From Duganella sp. Leaf126 (lineage in GTDB: Bacteria > Pseudomonadota > Gammaproteobacteria > Burkholderiales > Burkholderiaceae_D): a DNA stretch of 64,000 bases. Positions 46,534 to 55,421 of the stretch are shown here, in pieces. Within the stretch, counting starts at the first letter, position 1. Every line of letters begins with the position of its first letter. Both the position numbers and the translations under genes were made by a program. The stretch covers positions 357,432 to 421,431 of the forward strand of contig NZ_LMNW01000001.1 in assembly GCF_001423125.1 (NCBI RefSeq). Direction: 5' to 3'. Under the pieces are notes generated by a model. The model worked only from the letters and a program-made list of their open reading frames with translations. It made no database searches and was not told where the DNA came from.

Positions 46534-47928
46534 ATGACTGATCAATTCTCCAAAAAAAGCGAAGCCTGGTCGGCCCGCTTCAACGAACCTGTGTCCGACC
46601 TGGTCAAGCGCTACACGGCGTCCGTGTTCTTCGACAAGCGCCTGGCCCAAGCCGATATCGAGGGTTCGCTCGCGCATGCCGAGATGCTGGCGCACCAGGG
46701 CATCATCAGTGCGGCCGACCGCGCCGAGATCGAGCGCGGCATGGCGCAGATCCGGGCCGAGATCGAGGCCGGCCAGTTCGCATGGCTGCTGGACCTGGAA
46801 GACGTGCACCTGAATATCGAGAAGCGCCTGACCGAGCTGGTCGGCGACGCCGGCAAGCGCCTGCACACGGGCCGTTCGCGCAACGACCAGGTGGCCACCG
46901 ACATCCGCCTGTACGTGCGCTCGGCCATCGACGACGTGGTGGGCCTGCTGAACGCCCTGCGCGGCGCGCTGACCGACCTGGCCGAGAAGAACGCCGACAC
47001 CATCATGCCCGGCTTTACCCACATGCAGGTGGCGCAGCCGATCACGTTCGGCCACCACATGCTGGCCTACGTCGAGATGTTCGGCCGCGATGTCGAGCGC
47101 ATGCTCGACTGCCGCAAGCGCGTCAACCGCCTGCCGCTCGGTGCCGCCGCGCTGGCCGGCACCACGTTCCCGATCGACCGCCTGCGCGTGGCTGCCACGC
47201 TCGGCTTCGACGACGTCTGCCACAATTCGCTGGACGCCGTCTCCGACCGCGACTTCGCGATCGAATTCACGGCTGCGGCGTCGCTGGTGATGATGCACGT
47301 GTCGCGCATGGCGGAAGAGCTGATCATCTGGATGAGCCCACGCGTGGGCTTCATCGACATCGCCGACCGCTTCTGCACCGGTTCGTCGATCATGCCGCAA
47401 AAGAAAAATCCGGACGTGCCGGAACTGGCGCGCGGCAAGACCGGCCGCGTCTACGGCCACCTGACCGGCCTGCTCACGCTGATGAAAGGGCAGCCGCTGG
47501 CCTACAACAAGGACAACCAGGAAGACAAGGAACCGCTGTTCGACACCGTCGATACGCTGGTCGACACGCTGCGCATCTTTGCCGACATGGCCGGCGGCAT
47601 CACCGTCAAGCCGGACCATATGCGCGCGGCTGCGCTGCAGGGCTATGCCACTGCGACCGACCTGGCCGACTACCTGGTCAAGAAAGGCCTGCCGTTCCGC
47701 GACGCGCACGAGGCGGTGGCCCACGCCGTGCGCGCCTGCGACGACCTGAAAATCGATTTGTCGGAGATGACGCTCGAGCAGCTGCGCGCCTACTCGCCGC
47801 TGATCGGCGACGACGTGTTCGCGGTGCTCACGCTGGAAGGCTCGGTGGCCGCGCGCGACCACGTGGGCGGCACCGCGCCGAACCAGGTACGCCAGGCGAT
47901 CGCGCGCGTGCGCGCGCAGCTGGCCTGA
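46534..47928 (+). CDS. argH: Argininosuccinate lyase
   Basis: 464-residue enzyme that splits argininosuccinate to arginine and fumarate, the last step of arginine synthesis. The fumarase-superfamily signature [12 protein letters not shown] (catalytic Ser at 284/285) is intact, as are HTGRSRNDQ and [12 protein letters not shown]. The ATG at 46534 (MTDQFSKK) gives the normal N-terminus. It stands alone, with no other arg gene near, as is common in Betaproteobacteria. Confidence 0.97.
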   Translation: MTDQFSKKSEAWSARFNEPVSDLVKRYTASVFFDKRLAQADIEGSLAHAEMLAHQGIISAADRAEIERGMAQIRAEIEAGQFAWLLDLEDVHLNIEKRLTELVGDAGKRLHTGRSRNDQVATDIRLYVRSAIDDVVGLLNALRGALTDLAEKNADTIMPGFTHMQVAQPITFGHHMLAYVEMFGRDVERMLDCRKRVNRLPLGAAALAGTTFPIDRLRVAATLGFDDVCHNSLDAVSDRDFAIEFTAAASLVMMHVSRMAEELIIWMSPRVGFIDIADRFCTGSSIMPQKKNPDVPELARGKTGRVYGHLTGLLTLMKGQPLAYNKDNQEDKEPLFDTVDTLVDTLRIFADMAGGITVKPDHMRAAALQGYATATDLADYLVKKGLPFRDAHEAVAHAVRACDDLKIDLSEMTLEQLRAYSPLIGDDVFAVLTLEGSVAARDHVGGTAPNQVRQAIARVRAQLA

Positions 47929-48000
47929 CCAGGCGCTGCGACCCACCGGCTGCGTGGCAGGCCAGCGCCATGCGATGGCGCAGGGCCCGTCGCGCGCTTG

Positions 48001-48031
48001 CGCTGCCGGCGCCGGTCTGGCGCCGGCAGCG
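48001..48031. terminator. Strong hairpin between argH and the convergent hypothetical gene
   Basis: CGCTGCCGGCGCC (48001-48013) pairs with GGCGCCGGCAGCG (48019-48031), a perfect 13-bp stem with a 5-base loop. No T-run follows, so it may act as a Rho-independent-like block or stabiliser at the 3' ends of both genes. Confidence 0.65.
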
Positions 48032-48050
48032 ACGGTCGGTCCCAGTCGCG

Positions 48051-48704
48051 TCAATGCATCTTGAACCGCGCCAGCGTGGAAAACGCCGGCCCGGTCTGGT
48101 CCTGCTCGAGCAGCACCGTCAACTCGGTATTGGTGCAGATCATGTTCACCAGCTCGATGCGGTCCCACGCCAGCTGGCGCAGGATGGCCTGGTAGGTGCC
48201 GGGGCCGCGGCTGGCGGCGTCCAGGTGCAGCGTCAGCGCATTCAGACCGTCGAGCCGCGCCAGCAACTGCTCGCCTTCGAACGCCTGTTCCACCAGCGGC
48301 GCCACCGTGCTGCTGCAGATGACCATCACCTCATTGACCCCGCGCGTGACCGTCACGAATGCGCCGCGCAGCGGCTCGGTCGCGGCCAGCAGCCTGCGGT
48401 GGCATTCGTGGCTGGTCTCGCTGTGGCGAAACGTGTACTCGGTCAGCTCGGTGCGCGTGGTCAGTTCGCCCGTATTTTGCACCAGCACGATGTCGCGGCC
48501 CGGTTCGGCCGGCAGGCGCTCGGCCACGCGCCGCAGCGCCGTCACCACTGCAGCCTGCCCGACCGGTTTCCATAAATCGCTTTCGAGCTGGGGCTGCAAC
48601 TGCCGCGCCAGCTCGGACAGGTTGATCAGGCCCCGCTTCAGTCCTTCCGTCAGAAAGGCCGACTCCCGCACAATACGTTCCACTTTGGTGGCAATCGACA
48701 ACAT
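48051..48704 (-). CDS. Hypothetical protein with ACT-like C-terminal region
   Basis: 217 residues, no signal peptide. The N-terminal part (about 1-60) is helical and looks regulatory (FLTEGLKRGLINLSELARQL). Two alpha-beta units follow, the last being AILRQLAWDRIELVNMICTN followed by TELTVLLEQDQ, similar in shape to ACT domains of aspartate kinases. It is convergent with argH. No family name can be given; an amino-acid-binding regulatory role is a guess from fold shape. Confidence 0.62.
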   Translation of the reverse strand: MLSIATKVERIVRESAFLTEGLKRGLINLSELARQLQPQLESDLWKPVGQAAVVTALRRVAERLPAEPGRDIVLVQNTGELTTRTELTEYTFRHSETSHECHRRLLAATEPLRGAFVTVTRGVNEVMVICSSTVAPLVEQAFEGEQLLARLDGLNALTLHLDAASRGPGTYQAILRQLAWDRIELVNMICTNTELTVLLEQDQTGPAFSTLARFKMH

Positions 48705-49006
48705 GAACTATCCCCACATGACATAGATTCCAGGCGCAGTGCCGAGCATCGCCCCTGTATGAACCAAGTGTAATTCGCCAGAGTAACAATCTAAACAGTT
48801 TTCAGCGAAAAACGCGTCGAGTGTTGCATAGAAGCTAAATTAAATGACGAGCCCGCCTTCAGCCCGGCCCGCCGCCCCATGACTGATTTGAGCCATTTTT
48901 TCTCGCCAGACCCATTTTTGAAGTTTTTTGACTTGCCGTGAGCAACCGGAATAGTGTCGTCATTCCGGCTGGCACCATGTCGCCGCGTAACCATTTGGGA
49001 GAAGAA
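48705..49006. other. 302-base intergenic region upstream of the first M4 protease
   Basis: This stretch between the hypothetical gene (minus) and the M4 gene (plus) has no believable open frame. The first half is A/T-richer (48780-48850). The second half contains one promoter-like element (48928-48955, listed separately). No RNA gene, repeat or mobile element was recognised. Confidence 0.6.
48928..48955 (+). promoter_or_regulatory. Candidate promoter of the first M4 protease gene
   Basis: TTGACT (48928-48933) and AATAGT (48950-48955) are separated by 16 bp: five of six and four of six matches to sigma-70 boxes. The distance to the start codon at 49007 is 51 bases. Confidence 0.5.
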
Positions 49007-51580
49007 ATGAATCTACGTAAGACCCTGATCAGCGCCTCCATCGCCGCCCTGCCGGTCATGGCCGCGATGCCGACCCAGGCGGCGACCGCCTCGTTGAACG
49101 CCCAGAACACTGACACCAAAACCCAGTCCCTGCTGACCCAGCTGGCCCAGCGCGACGCCCAGCTTGGCCTCGGCAGCGACAGCAACTTCCGTATCGCCAA
49201 CCAGCATCCTGGCACGGGCGGCAACAAGATCACCCGCGTCGAGCACACCTACAAGGGCTTGCGCGTGTTCGGTTCCGAGGAAATCGTCGTGACCGATACG
49301 GGCGGCGAGATCGTCAGCGTCTCGGTCGCCGAAAAACGCGCGGGCCTCGAAGCGGGCGCCAACCTGGCCAGTACCGAGAGCGTGAATACCGCGCAACGCG
49401 TGGTCGCCAAGGCCGCGCCGCAGGCGACGCCGCCGGCCAACATCAAGCCCGCCTTCAGCGCCGACGCCGCCATCGCGCGCGTGGCCAAACAGGTGGCCCC
49501 CACCGGCGAGCACCGCTGGCCGCCGACGGCCGAGCTGCTGATCTACCCGGTCACGGCATCGGTCCGCACCGCCGAAGCTGCCGACAAGGCCGACGACGAA
49601 CTCAATGCACTCGACCTGGAAGAGGTCGTGGAGCGCTATGCCCTGGCGTACTACGTCAAGACCCGCATGGTGGTGGACCGCAAGCCGGTCTATTACGACA
49701 CCATCCTCGACGCCAGGACCGGCGAAGTGATCGCCCAGTGGCGTGCGCTGCAAACCGTTGTGGGTACCGGCAACAGCCAGTACAACGGCGCGGTGCCGAT
49801 CAACACCAGCCTGAACGGCAGTACCTACCAGATGCTCGACACCACGCGCGGCACGGGCGGCAAGTTCGGCGGCATGGCGATCACCAATGCCAACCACAGC
49901 TCGCAGCAGAATCCGAGCTCGGGCAGCATCTACACCAACTCGACCAACACCTGGGGCGACGGCAAGCAGTACATCTCGGGCGGCAGCACCACCAATGCCA
50001 ACGGCCAGACGGCAGCGGTCAATGCCTTGTGGGGGCTGATGAATACCTACGACACCAACAAGAACGTGCTCGGCTGGAAGTCGCTCGACGGCAACAACAC
50101 CGCCACCTATATTGCCGTGCACGTGGACAACGCCTACGACAATGCCTTCTTCGATCCCAGCTGCAAGTGCATGTATATCGGCGATGGCGGCCAGTCGTTC
50201 TACAACCTGGGCTCGATCGACGTGATCGGTCACGAAATGTCGCACGGCATTACCGACGCCACGTCCAACCTCGTGTACGCCGGCGAATCTGGTGGCCTCA
50301 ACGAATCGAACTCCGACATCGGCGGCGACATGGTGGAAGCCTACGCCCGCAACGGCGGCACCGGCACGGTGGTCCCGGCCGGCAACGACTGGATGACCGG
50401 CAAGGAAATCGCCCGCAACGGCCAGCCGCTGCGCTGGATGTACAAGCCGAGCAAGGATGGCCGCAGCCCGGACGCCTGGAGCAGCACCATCAAGAACATC
50501 GACGTCCACCTGTCCAGCGGTCCCAACAACCGCATGTTCTACTTCCTGTCGCAGGGTTCCAACGCCAGTTCCGGCAGCGACTATTACAGCAAGTACCTGA
50601 CCAAGAGCCCGGCAGCGATGACCGGCATCGGCAACGACAAGGCTTACCGGATCTGGTTCAAGGCGCTGACTACCAAGTTTACGTCCAGCACCAACTACGC
50701 CGACGCCCGCGCCAAGGTCTTGCTGGCAGCGCAGGAACTGTATGGCGCCTCGTCCAAGGAAGCGATCGCCGTACAGCGTGCATATGCTGCCATCAACGTC
50801 GGCAGCGACGTCGACGAAGCGGGCAGCAGCAGCGGCTCCGGCCTCAGCATTTCCACCCAGCCGGCCAGCATCTCGGTCGCAGCCGGCGCCACCGCGTCGT
50901 TCAGCGTGGGGGCCAGCGGCGGCACCGCGCCCTACAGCTACATCTGGTACCGCAACGGCGCCGTGATCGCAGGCGCCAGCAGCGCCACCTATTCGTTCAC
51001 GGCCACCCAGGCCGACAACGGCGCCACGTTCAAGGCGCTGGTGCGCGATGCATCGTCCACCACCAAGACTGCCACCTCGAGCGAAGCCACGCTGACGGTG
51101 GCCGCTGCCGGCAGCGGCGGCGAGCGGCTCACCAATGGCGGTTTCGAATCGGGCACCACCGGCTGGGCGGGCGATACCGGCACCATCGGTACCTTCAGCG
51201 GCCAGACCGCCTACGAAGGCCAGCGCTATGCCTGGCTGGGCGGCAACGGCAAGCGCGCCACCGAAACCCTGACCCAGAGCGTGGCGATTCCGTCGTCGGC
51301 CAGCAGCGCCAAGCTGTCCTTCGCGCTGCATATCGATACCGCCGAAGTGGGCCAGGCCACGTACGACACCCTGGTGGTGACGGTGAAAAACAGCGCCGGC
51401 ACGGTGCTGGGCACGCTGGCCACGTACTCGAACGCCAACGCGGCCAGCGGTTACCAGGTGCGCAACTTCGACCTGTCCGCCTACCGCGGCCAGACGGTGA
51501 CGCTGTCGTTCGTGGCGACCGAGGACTCCGCGCAGCAGACGTCGTTCGTGATCGACAAGGTAAGCCTGATCACCCAGTAA
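49007..51580 (+). CDS. Secreted M4 (thermolysin-type) metalloprotease with C-terminal add-on domains
   Basis: 857-residue prepro-enzyme. Signal peptide (MNLRKTLISASIAALPVMAA...), FTP/PepSY propeptide (about 30-250), catalytic M4 domain with HEMSH (His409, Glu410, His413) and the third ligand Glu433 in GGLNESNSD, then the M4 C-terminal domain. Next comes an Ig-like domain (about 620-705: ISTQPASISVAAGATASFSV, TYSFTATQADNGATFKALV) and a jelly-roll-like domain (about 705-857, starting LTNGGFESGTTGW). These tails are typical of binding modules on secreted proteases. A paralogue follows directly downstream. Confidence 0.93.
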   Translation: MNLRKTLISASIAALPVMAAMPTQAATASLNAQNTDTKTQSLLTQLAQRDAQLGLGSDSNFRIANQHPGTGGNKITRVEHTYKGLRVFGSEEIVVTDTGGEIVSVSVAEKRAGLEAGANLASTESVNTAQRVVAKAAPQATPPANIKPAFSADAAIARVAKQVAPTGEHRWPPTAELLIYPVTASVRTAEAADKADDELNALDLEEVVERYALAYYVKTRMVVDRKPVYYDTILDARTGEVIAQWRALQTVVGTGNSQYNGAVPINTSLNGSTYQMLDTTRGTGGKFGGMAITNANHSSQQNPSSGSIYTNSTNTWGDGKQYISGGSTTNANGQTAAVNALWGLMNTYDTNKNVLGWKSLDGNNTATYIAVHVDNAYDNAFFDPSCKCMYIGDGGQSFYNLGSIDVIGHEMSHGITDATSNLVYAGESGGLNESNSDIGGDMVEAYARNGGTGTVVPAGNDWMTGKEIARNGQPLRWMYKPSKDGRSPDAWSSTIKNIDVHLSSGPNNRMFYFLSQGSNASSGSDYYSKYLTKSPAAMTGIGNDKAYRIWFKALTTKFTSSTNYADARAKVLLAAQELYGASSKEAIAVQRAYAAINVGSDVDEAGSSSGSGLSISTQPASISVAAGATASFSVGASGGTAPYSYIWYRNGAVIAGASSATYSFTATQADNGATFKALVRDASSTTKTATSSEATLTVAAAGSGGERLTNGGFESGTTGWAGDTGTIGTFSGQTAYEGQRYAWLGGNGKRATETLTQSVAIPSSASSAKLSFALHIDTAEVGQATYDTLVVTVKNSAGTVLGTLATYSNANAASGYQVRNFDLSAYRGQTVTLSFVATEDSAQQTSFVIDKVSLITQ

Positions 51581-51625
51581 GCAGGTTGCACGGGCCGCCT
51601 GCGCGGCCTTCCCGATGTGCCCCCG

Positions 51626-51655
51626 GGGCGGAACAGCGGCCACGCTGTTCCGCCC
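51626..51655 (+). terminator. Hairpin between the two M4 genes
   Basis: GGGCGGAACAGC (51626-51637) pairs with GCTGTTCCGCCC (51644-51655), a perfect 12-bp stem followed by TT only. It probably limits read-through from the first to the second M4 gene. Confidence 0.65.
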
Positions 51656-51766
51656 TTGATCTGCCGCAGCACCACCTCCTCCCCGCCGTTCTAGCGTGAG
51701 CTGTCCGCTCAGGCGGCCCCGGCCGCATCATCCGATGCACGCTGGAACCGGAATCAGGAGGGTGAG

Positions 51767-53632
51767 ATGAATCGCTCCACGTCTTTATTGCTGCTTTCCG
51801 CACTGGCCGGCACGGCCATGGCCCAGCCACTGCCGCCGTCGTCAGCGTCATCGTCGCCGCTGATGGGCGGCCCGGTCGCGCCGCCCTCACCGCAGCAAAC
51901 CGCCACCCTGCTGGCGCGGCTGGCCGCGCTCGATCGGGCCAACGATCCCCGGCGCACGCTGGCGCCGCAAGCGGACAGGCAGAGCTACCGCATCGCCGCC
52001 CACCACCCGGGCGCCGCCGGCCAGACCATCGCGCGCGTGCAGCACACCTACCAGGGACTGCGCGTGTTCGGCTCGGAAGCGGTGGTGGTCACCGACCCGG
52101 CCGGCGCCATCGTCAGCGCCTCCGTCACCGACCGCCGGCCGGGCGCGCAAAGCCTGGCCGCGGGCGGCACCGCGCCACCGGCGCCGGCCGACGTGACACC
52201 GAAGCTCACGCCCCAGCAGGCGATTGCGGCGGCGATCCGCCCGGTGCGCGACCGCGTGGAAACCATCGAACACCGCTGGCAACCGGTCGCGGAACTGCTG
52301 CTCTACCCGGTGGTGACCAGCGCACCGACCATCGCTGCCGCTGCCAAGCCCGACGCCGAGCTCAATGCGCTCGATGTGCAGGAGGTGGTGCAGCGCTACG
52401 CGCTGGCCTATTACGTCAGAACGCGCATGGTCAAGGGCCGGCAGCCCCGGCAGCTCCTCTACCACGACACCATCGTCGATGCCCGGACCGGCGAGATCCT
52501 CGCCCAGTGGCAGGCGCTGCAAACCGCCGACCATAGTGGCACCGGGACCGGGACCGGGACCGGAACAGGAACCGGCAACAGCCAGTACAACGGCGTGGTG
52601 GCGCTGTCCACGTCGCAGGACGGCCAGCAGTTCCGCATGCTCGACACCACGCGCGGCAAGGGCGGGCGCTTCGGCGGCATGGCCATCACCAATGCCGACC
52701 ACAGTGCCATGCACAATCCCGATCCGGGCCAGGTGTATGCCAGCGCCAGCAACAGCTGGGGCGATGGCAAGCAATACACCGGTGGCAGCACCACCGACGC
52801 CAACGGCCAGACCGCCGCCGTCAATGCCTTCTGGGGGCTGATGAACACCTACGACACCAACCGCAACGTGCTGGGCTGGCAGTCGCTCGATGGCAACAAC
52901 ACCGCCACCCACATCGCGGTCCACGTCGATCGCGACTACGACAATGCCTTTTACGACGACCGCTGCAAATGCATGTTCATCGGCGACGGCGGCTCCTACT
53001 TCTACAACCTCGGATCGATCGACGTGATCGGCCACGAGATGTCGCACGGCGTGACGGCCGCCACGGCGGACCTGGTGTACGCGGGCGAATCGGGAGGGCT
53101 GAACGAATCGCACTCGGACATCGGCGGCGAGATGGTGGAAGCGTATGCGCGCGGCGGCGGCGCGGGCGCCACCATACCGGCCCGGGGCAACGACTGGCTG
53201 GTGGGCCAGGAGATCAGCCGCGACAGCAAGCCGCTGCGCTATATGATCAAGCCCAGCCTGGACGGGCGCAGCGCGGACGCGTGGAGCACGGGGCTCAAGA
53301 AGCTCGACGTCCATTATTCGAGCGGGCCGAATAACCGCATGTTCTACTTCCTGGCGAAAGGCTCGAACGCCGATCCCGCCAGCGACGCCTACAGCAAGTA
53401 CCTGGTCAAGTCGCCGCAGGCGATGACCGGCATCGGTAACGACAAGGCCTACCGCATCTGGTTCCGGGCGCTGAGCACCAAGTTCACCTCGTCGACCAAC
53501 TATGCGGCCGCCCGCGCGCGGGTGCTGGAAGCGGCGCAGGAACTGTACGGCGCCGGCTCGAAGGAAGCGGTGGCTGTGCAGCGCGCCTACGCCGCCATCA
53601 ACGTCGGCGCAGACATCGACGAGGCGCGCTGA
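51767..53632 (+). CDS. Second secreted M4 metalloprotease (short form)
   Basis: 621 residues, closely related to the upstream paralogue in the propeptide and catalytic domain (shared FGGMAITNA, NTYDTN and CKCM segments). HEMSH gives His423, Glu424 and His427; the third ligand is Glu447 in GGLNESHSD. The Ig-like and jelly-roll tails of the first copy are absent. A run of Gly-Thr repeats (about 258-270) sits at the propeptide/catalytic junction. An AGGAGG-like site lies before the start. This is a recent-looking tandem duplication with domain loss in one copy or gain in the other. Confidence 0.92.
   Translation: MNRSTSLLLLSALAGTAMAQPLPPSSASSSPLMGGPVAPPSPQQTATLLARLAALDRANDPRRTLAPQADRQSYRIAAHHPGAAGQTIARVQHTYQGLRVFGSEAVVVTDPAGAIVSASVTDRRPGAQSLAAGGTAPPAPADVTPKLTPQQAIAAAIRPVRDRVETIEHRWQPVAELLLYPVVTSAPTIAAAAKPDAELNALDVQEVVQRYALAYYVRTRMVKGRQPRQLLYHDTIVDARTGEILAQWQALQTADHSGTGTGTGTGTGTGNSQYNGVVALSTSQDGQQFRMLDTTRGKGGRFGGMAITNADHSAMHNPDPGQVYASASNSWGDGKQYTGGSTTDANGQTAAVNAFWGLMNTYDTNRNVLGWQSLDGNNTATHIAVHVDRDYDNAFYDDRCKCMFIGDGGSYFYNLGSIDVIGHEMSHGVTAATADLVYAGESGGLNESHSDIGGEMVEAYARGGGAGATIPARGNDWLVGQEISRDSKPLRYMIKPSLDGRSADAWSTGLKKLDVHYSSGPNNRMFYFLAKGSNADPASDAYSKYLVKSPQAMTGIGNDKAYRIWFRALSTKFTSSTNYAAARARVLEAAQELYGAGSKEAVAVQRAYAAINVGADIDEAR
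52538..52576. repeat. 6-bp coding repeat (Gly-Thr run) in the second M4 gene
   Basis: GGGACC is repeated with later degenerate copies (GGAACA, GGAACC), coding for about six Gly-Thr pairs at the propeptide/catalytic boundary. The first M4 copy has only a single GTGN here. Confidence 0.85.
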
Positions 53633-53638
53633 CGCTCA

Positions 53639-53682
53639 GTCAACGCTCCGTCAACGCTCCGTCAACGCACCATCAACGCACC
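53639..53682. repeat. Four 11-bp tandem repeats at the convergent end of M4 and PHP genes
   Basis: GTCAACGCTCC occurs at 53639-53649 and 53650-53660, then GTCAACGCACC at 53661-53671 and ATCAACGCACC at 53672-53682. The array starts just after the M4 stop and contains the stop codon of the PHP-domain gene (53673-53675). Confidence 0.88.
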
Positions 53683-55307
53683 GTGACGAATACCGGGTTC
53701 GAATAGAACCACAGGCTGCGGTAGTTGCGGTCGTTGATGTCGTTGAAGCGCTGGGTGGCGTCGGCGGTGCTGGTGCGCTGGTCGGCCAGCGGCTCGCCAC
53801 CCTGGGTCAGACCGGCAACGTCGGTGCCGAGGTTGGTGCCGCGCAGGCGGAAGTACTGGTTCTTCGTGGCCGTGGTTTCGTAGGTGATGGTGTTGTAGCC
53901 ATCGGCATCGACTTTCCAGTCGGCGCTAGTGAAGCGTTTGACCACGCGGGTGCTGGCGTTGGTGGCCACGGCGTAGGCGGCGGTACCAGGCGCCGCCCTG
54001 GCGCCGATGTCGCCCACGATCAGGTCCACGTGGTCCACCAGCGGTTTCACGCTGGCCGAGGCGCCGCTGTCCACCGGCTTTTCGTAATTGTTTTTCGCCG
54101 GGCTCTTGAAGCGGATCGTCACCACCACTTTTGCACCGTTGGCCACCGTCAGCTCGCCGCCCATTTCCTTGCGGTCGCTGCTGCTGGCCAGGTTGAAGTC
54201 GAGTGCATTGATCAGGTCACCATAGACCGAGAACATTTTCCCCGAACGCAGTCCCTGCAACAGGTCTTTCGCGGTGGGCGTGCCGCTGGCGCTGTTGAAG
54301 ACGTAGTTTTTCGCGTACTCGCCCGGGAAGTAGCCGCTGCTGTTGTTGCCGACAATTTTGAAGTGGGTGTCGGAGTCGGTCAGGTTCCAGACTCGGCGCC
54401 CCTCGCCCAGCAGCGCATCCCACACGCCGCCCAGCTTGGCCACCACGTAGTCGGTGCCGCCGTAGACGCGCAGCGGCGCATTCTCGGCCGTGTAGGCTGC
54501 GGTGTAACCGCCCCGGTCCGGCTCCATCTGGTTGCCGACCATGCCTTCGATGGCGAACACGATGTTGGGCGCAGTATCGTTGAACCGGCGGAAGTCTTCC
54601 ACCGTGTAGCTGCCCTTGTTGCGCGACGGGTGATTGATGACGGCGTAGCTGGTGTCCGGGTAATTGTCCTTGAGCCAGGAGATCGCCTTGACCGCGTCGT
54701 CGCCGGTCTTGTTGTAGCGCGTATCGCCGTACTTGGCCTTCCAGGCCGCGACGTCGGCAGGGTCGAACAGCGATGGATCGCGGGTCGTGAACAGGTATTC
54801 GAATTCACGCACGCCGCGCGTGCTGACGGCGAACTTGTCGCTGCCCTCGAAGATGCCGATGCCGATGTGGTCGTGGGTCGGCATGTCCCATTCGAAGCCC
54901 GAGAAAATCAGCTTGTCGGTATAGGTGCCGGCTGCCTGCAGGGCGGCCAGGTGCGGCTGCTCGTAGCGCTCGACGCCGGTGGCCATCGGGATCGGGGCGG
55001 CCAGCAGCACGCCCTTGTCGTCGCGGGTGGACACGCGCAGGTGGTTGGTCACCGCCATCCAGTCCAGGCCATAGCTGGTGAAGGCCTTGCCGAGGATCTT
55101 GTCGAGCGTCTGGCTGACGTCGGCGTCGGCCGACTGCGTGGTGTGCGTGTGCAGGTCGCCGGCCAGCCAGCGGCCCTGGGCGATCGGCGGCACGTTGTTC
55201 TGGATGGCGCCGTCATCGCTGCCGCCGCAGGCGGCAAACGCGACGGCAATGGCCACGGCGGACGGAATCAGCATGAGGCGGGAAGCGAGACGTGGACGGT
55301 ACGACAT
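53673..55307 (-). CDS. PHP-domain lipoprotein
   Basis: 544 residues. The signal peptide ends in the lipobox FAAC (MSYRPRLASRLMLIPSAVAI...), then GGSDDG, so it is a likely lipid-anchored periplasmic or surface protein. The PHP phosphoesterase-like domain starts with GDLHTHTTQS (about 46-55), followed by WMAVTNH, FEWDMPTHDHIG and NHPSRN, which supply metal-binding His and Asp residues. The C-terminal part is beta-rich. PHP proteins hydrolyse phosphate esters; this exported version has no assigned substrate. The start at 55307 was chosen for the lipoprotein signal. Confidence 0.82.
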   Translation of the reverse strand: MSYRPRLASRLMLIPSAVAIAVAFAACGGSDDGAIQNNVPPIAQGRWLAGDLHTHTTQSADADVSQTLDKILGKAFTSYGLDWMAVTNHLRVSTRDDKGVLLAAPIPMATGVERYEQPHLAALQAAGTYTDKLIFSGFEWDMPTHDHIGIGIFEGSDKFAVSTRGVREFEYLFTTRDPSLFDPADVAAWKAKYGDTRYNKTGDDAVKAISWLKDNYPDTSYAVINHPSRNKGSYTVEDFRRFNDTAPNIVFAIEGMVGNQMEPDRGGYTAAYTAENAPLRVYGGTDYVVAKLGGVWDALLGEGRRVWNLTDSDTHFKIVGNNSSGYFPGEYAKNYVFNSASGTPTAKDLLQGLRSGKMFSVYGDLINALDFNLASSSDRKEMGGELTVANGAKVVVTIRFKSPAKNNYEKPVDSGASASVKPLVDHVDLIVGDIGARAAPGTAAYAVATNASTRVVKRFTSADWKVDADGYNTITYETTATKNQYFRLRGTNLGTDVAGLTQGGEPLADQRTSTADATQRFNDINDRNYRSLWFYSNPVFVTVR

Positions 55308-55326
55308 GATATCTTTCTGAAAGTAA

Positions 55327-55392
55327 GTTCGCGATGACGGCACGTTAACACCGCTCTGTGACCGCCTGATGACAGCTGCTATCATCGCGAAC
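55327..55392. promoter_or_regulatory. Separated inverted repeat in the divergent PHP/M24 promoter region
   Basis: GTTCGCGATGA (55327-55337) and TCATCGCGAAC (55382-55392) are perfect 11-bp inverted copies, 44 bases apart, in the 114-base gap between the two divergent genes. Each contains the palindromic core TCGCGA. They could be two binding sites for one regulator of both genes. Confidence 0.6.
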
Positions 55393-55421
55393 CTTTATCC
55401 ACATCGCACCGGGAACAGTAC

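Noticed and set aside
53639..53682. A mini CRISPR array
   Set aside because: The units are 11 bp and directly adjacent without spacers, and no cas gene is near.
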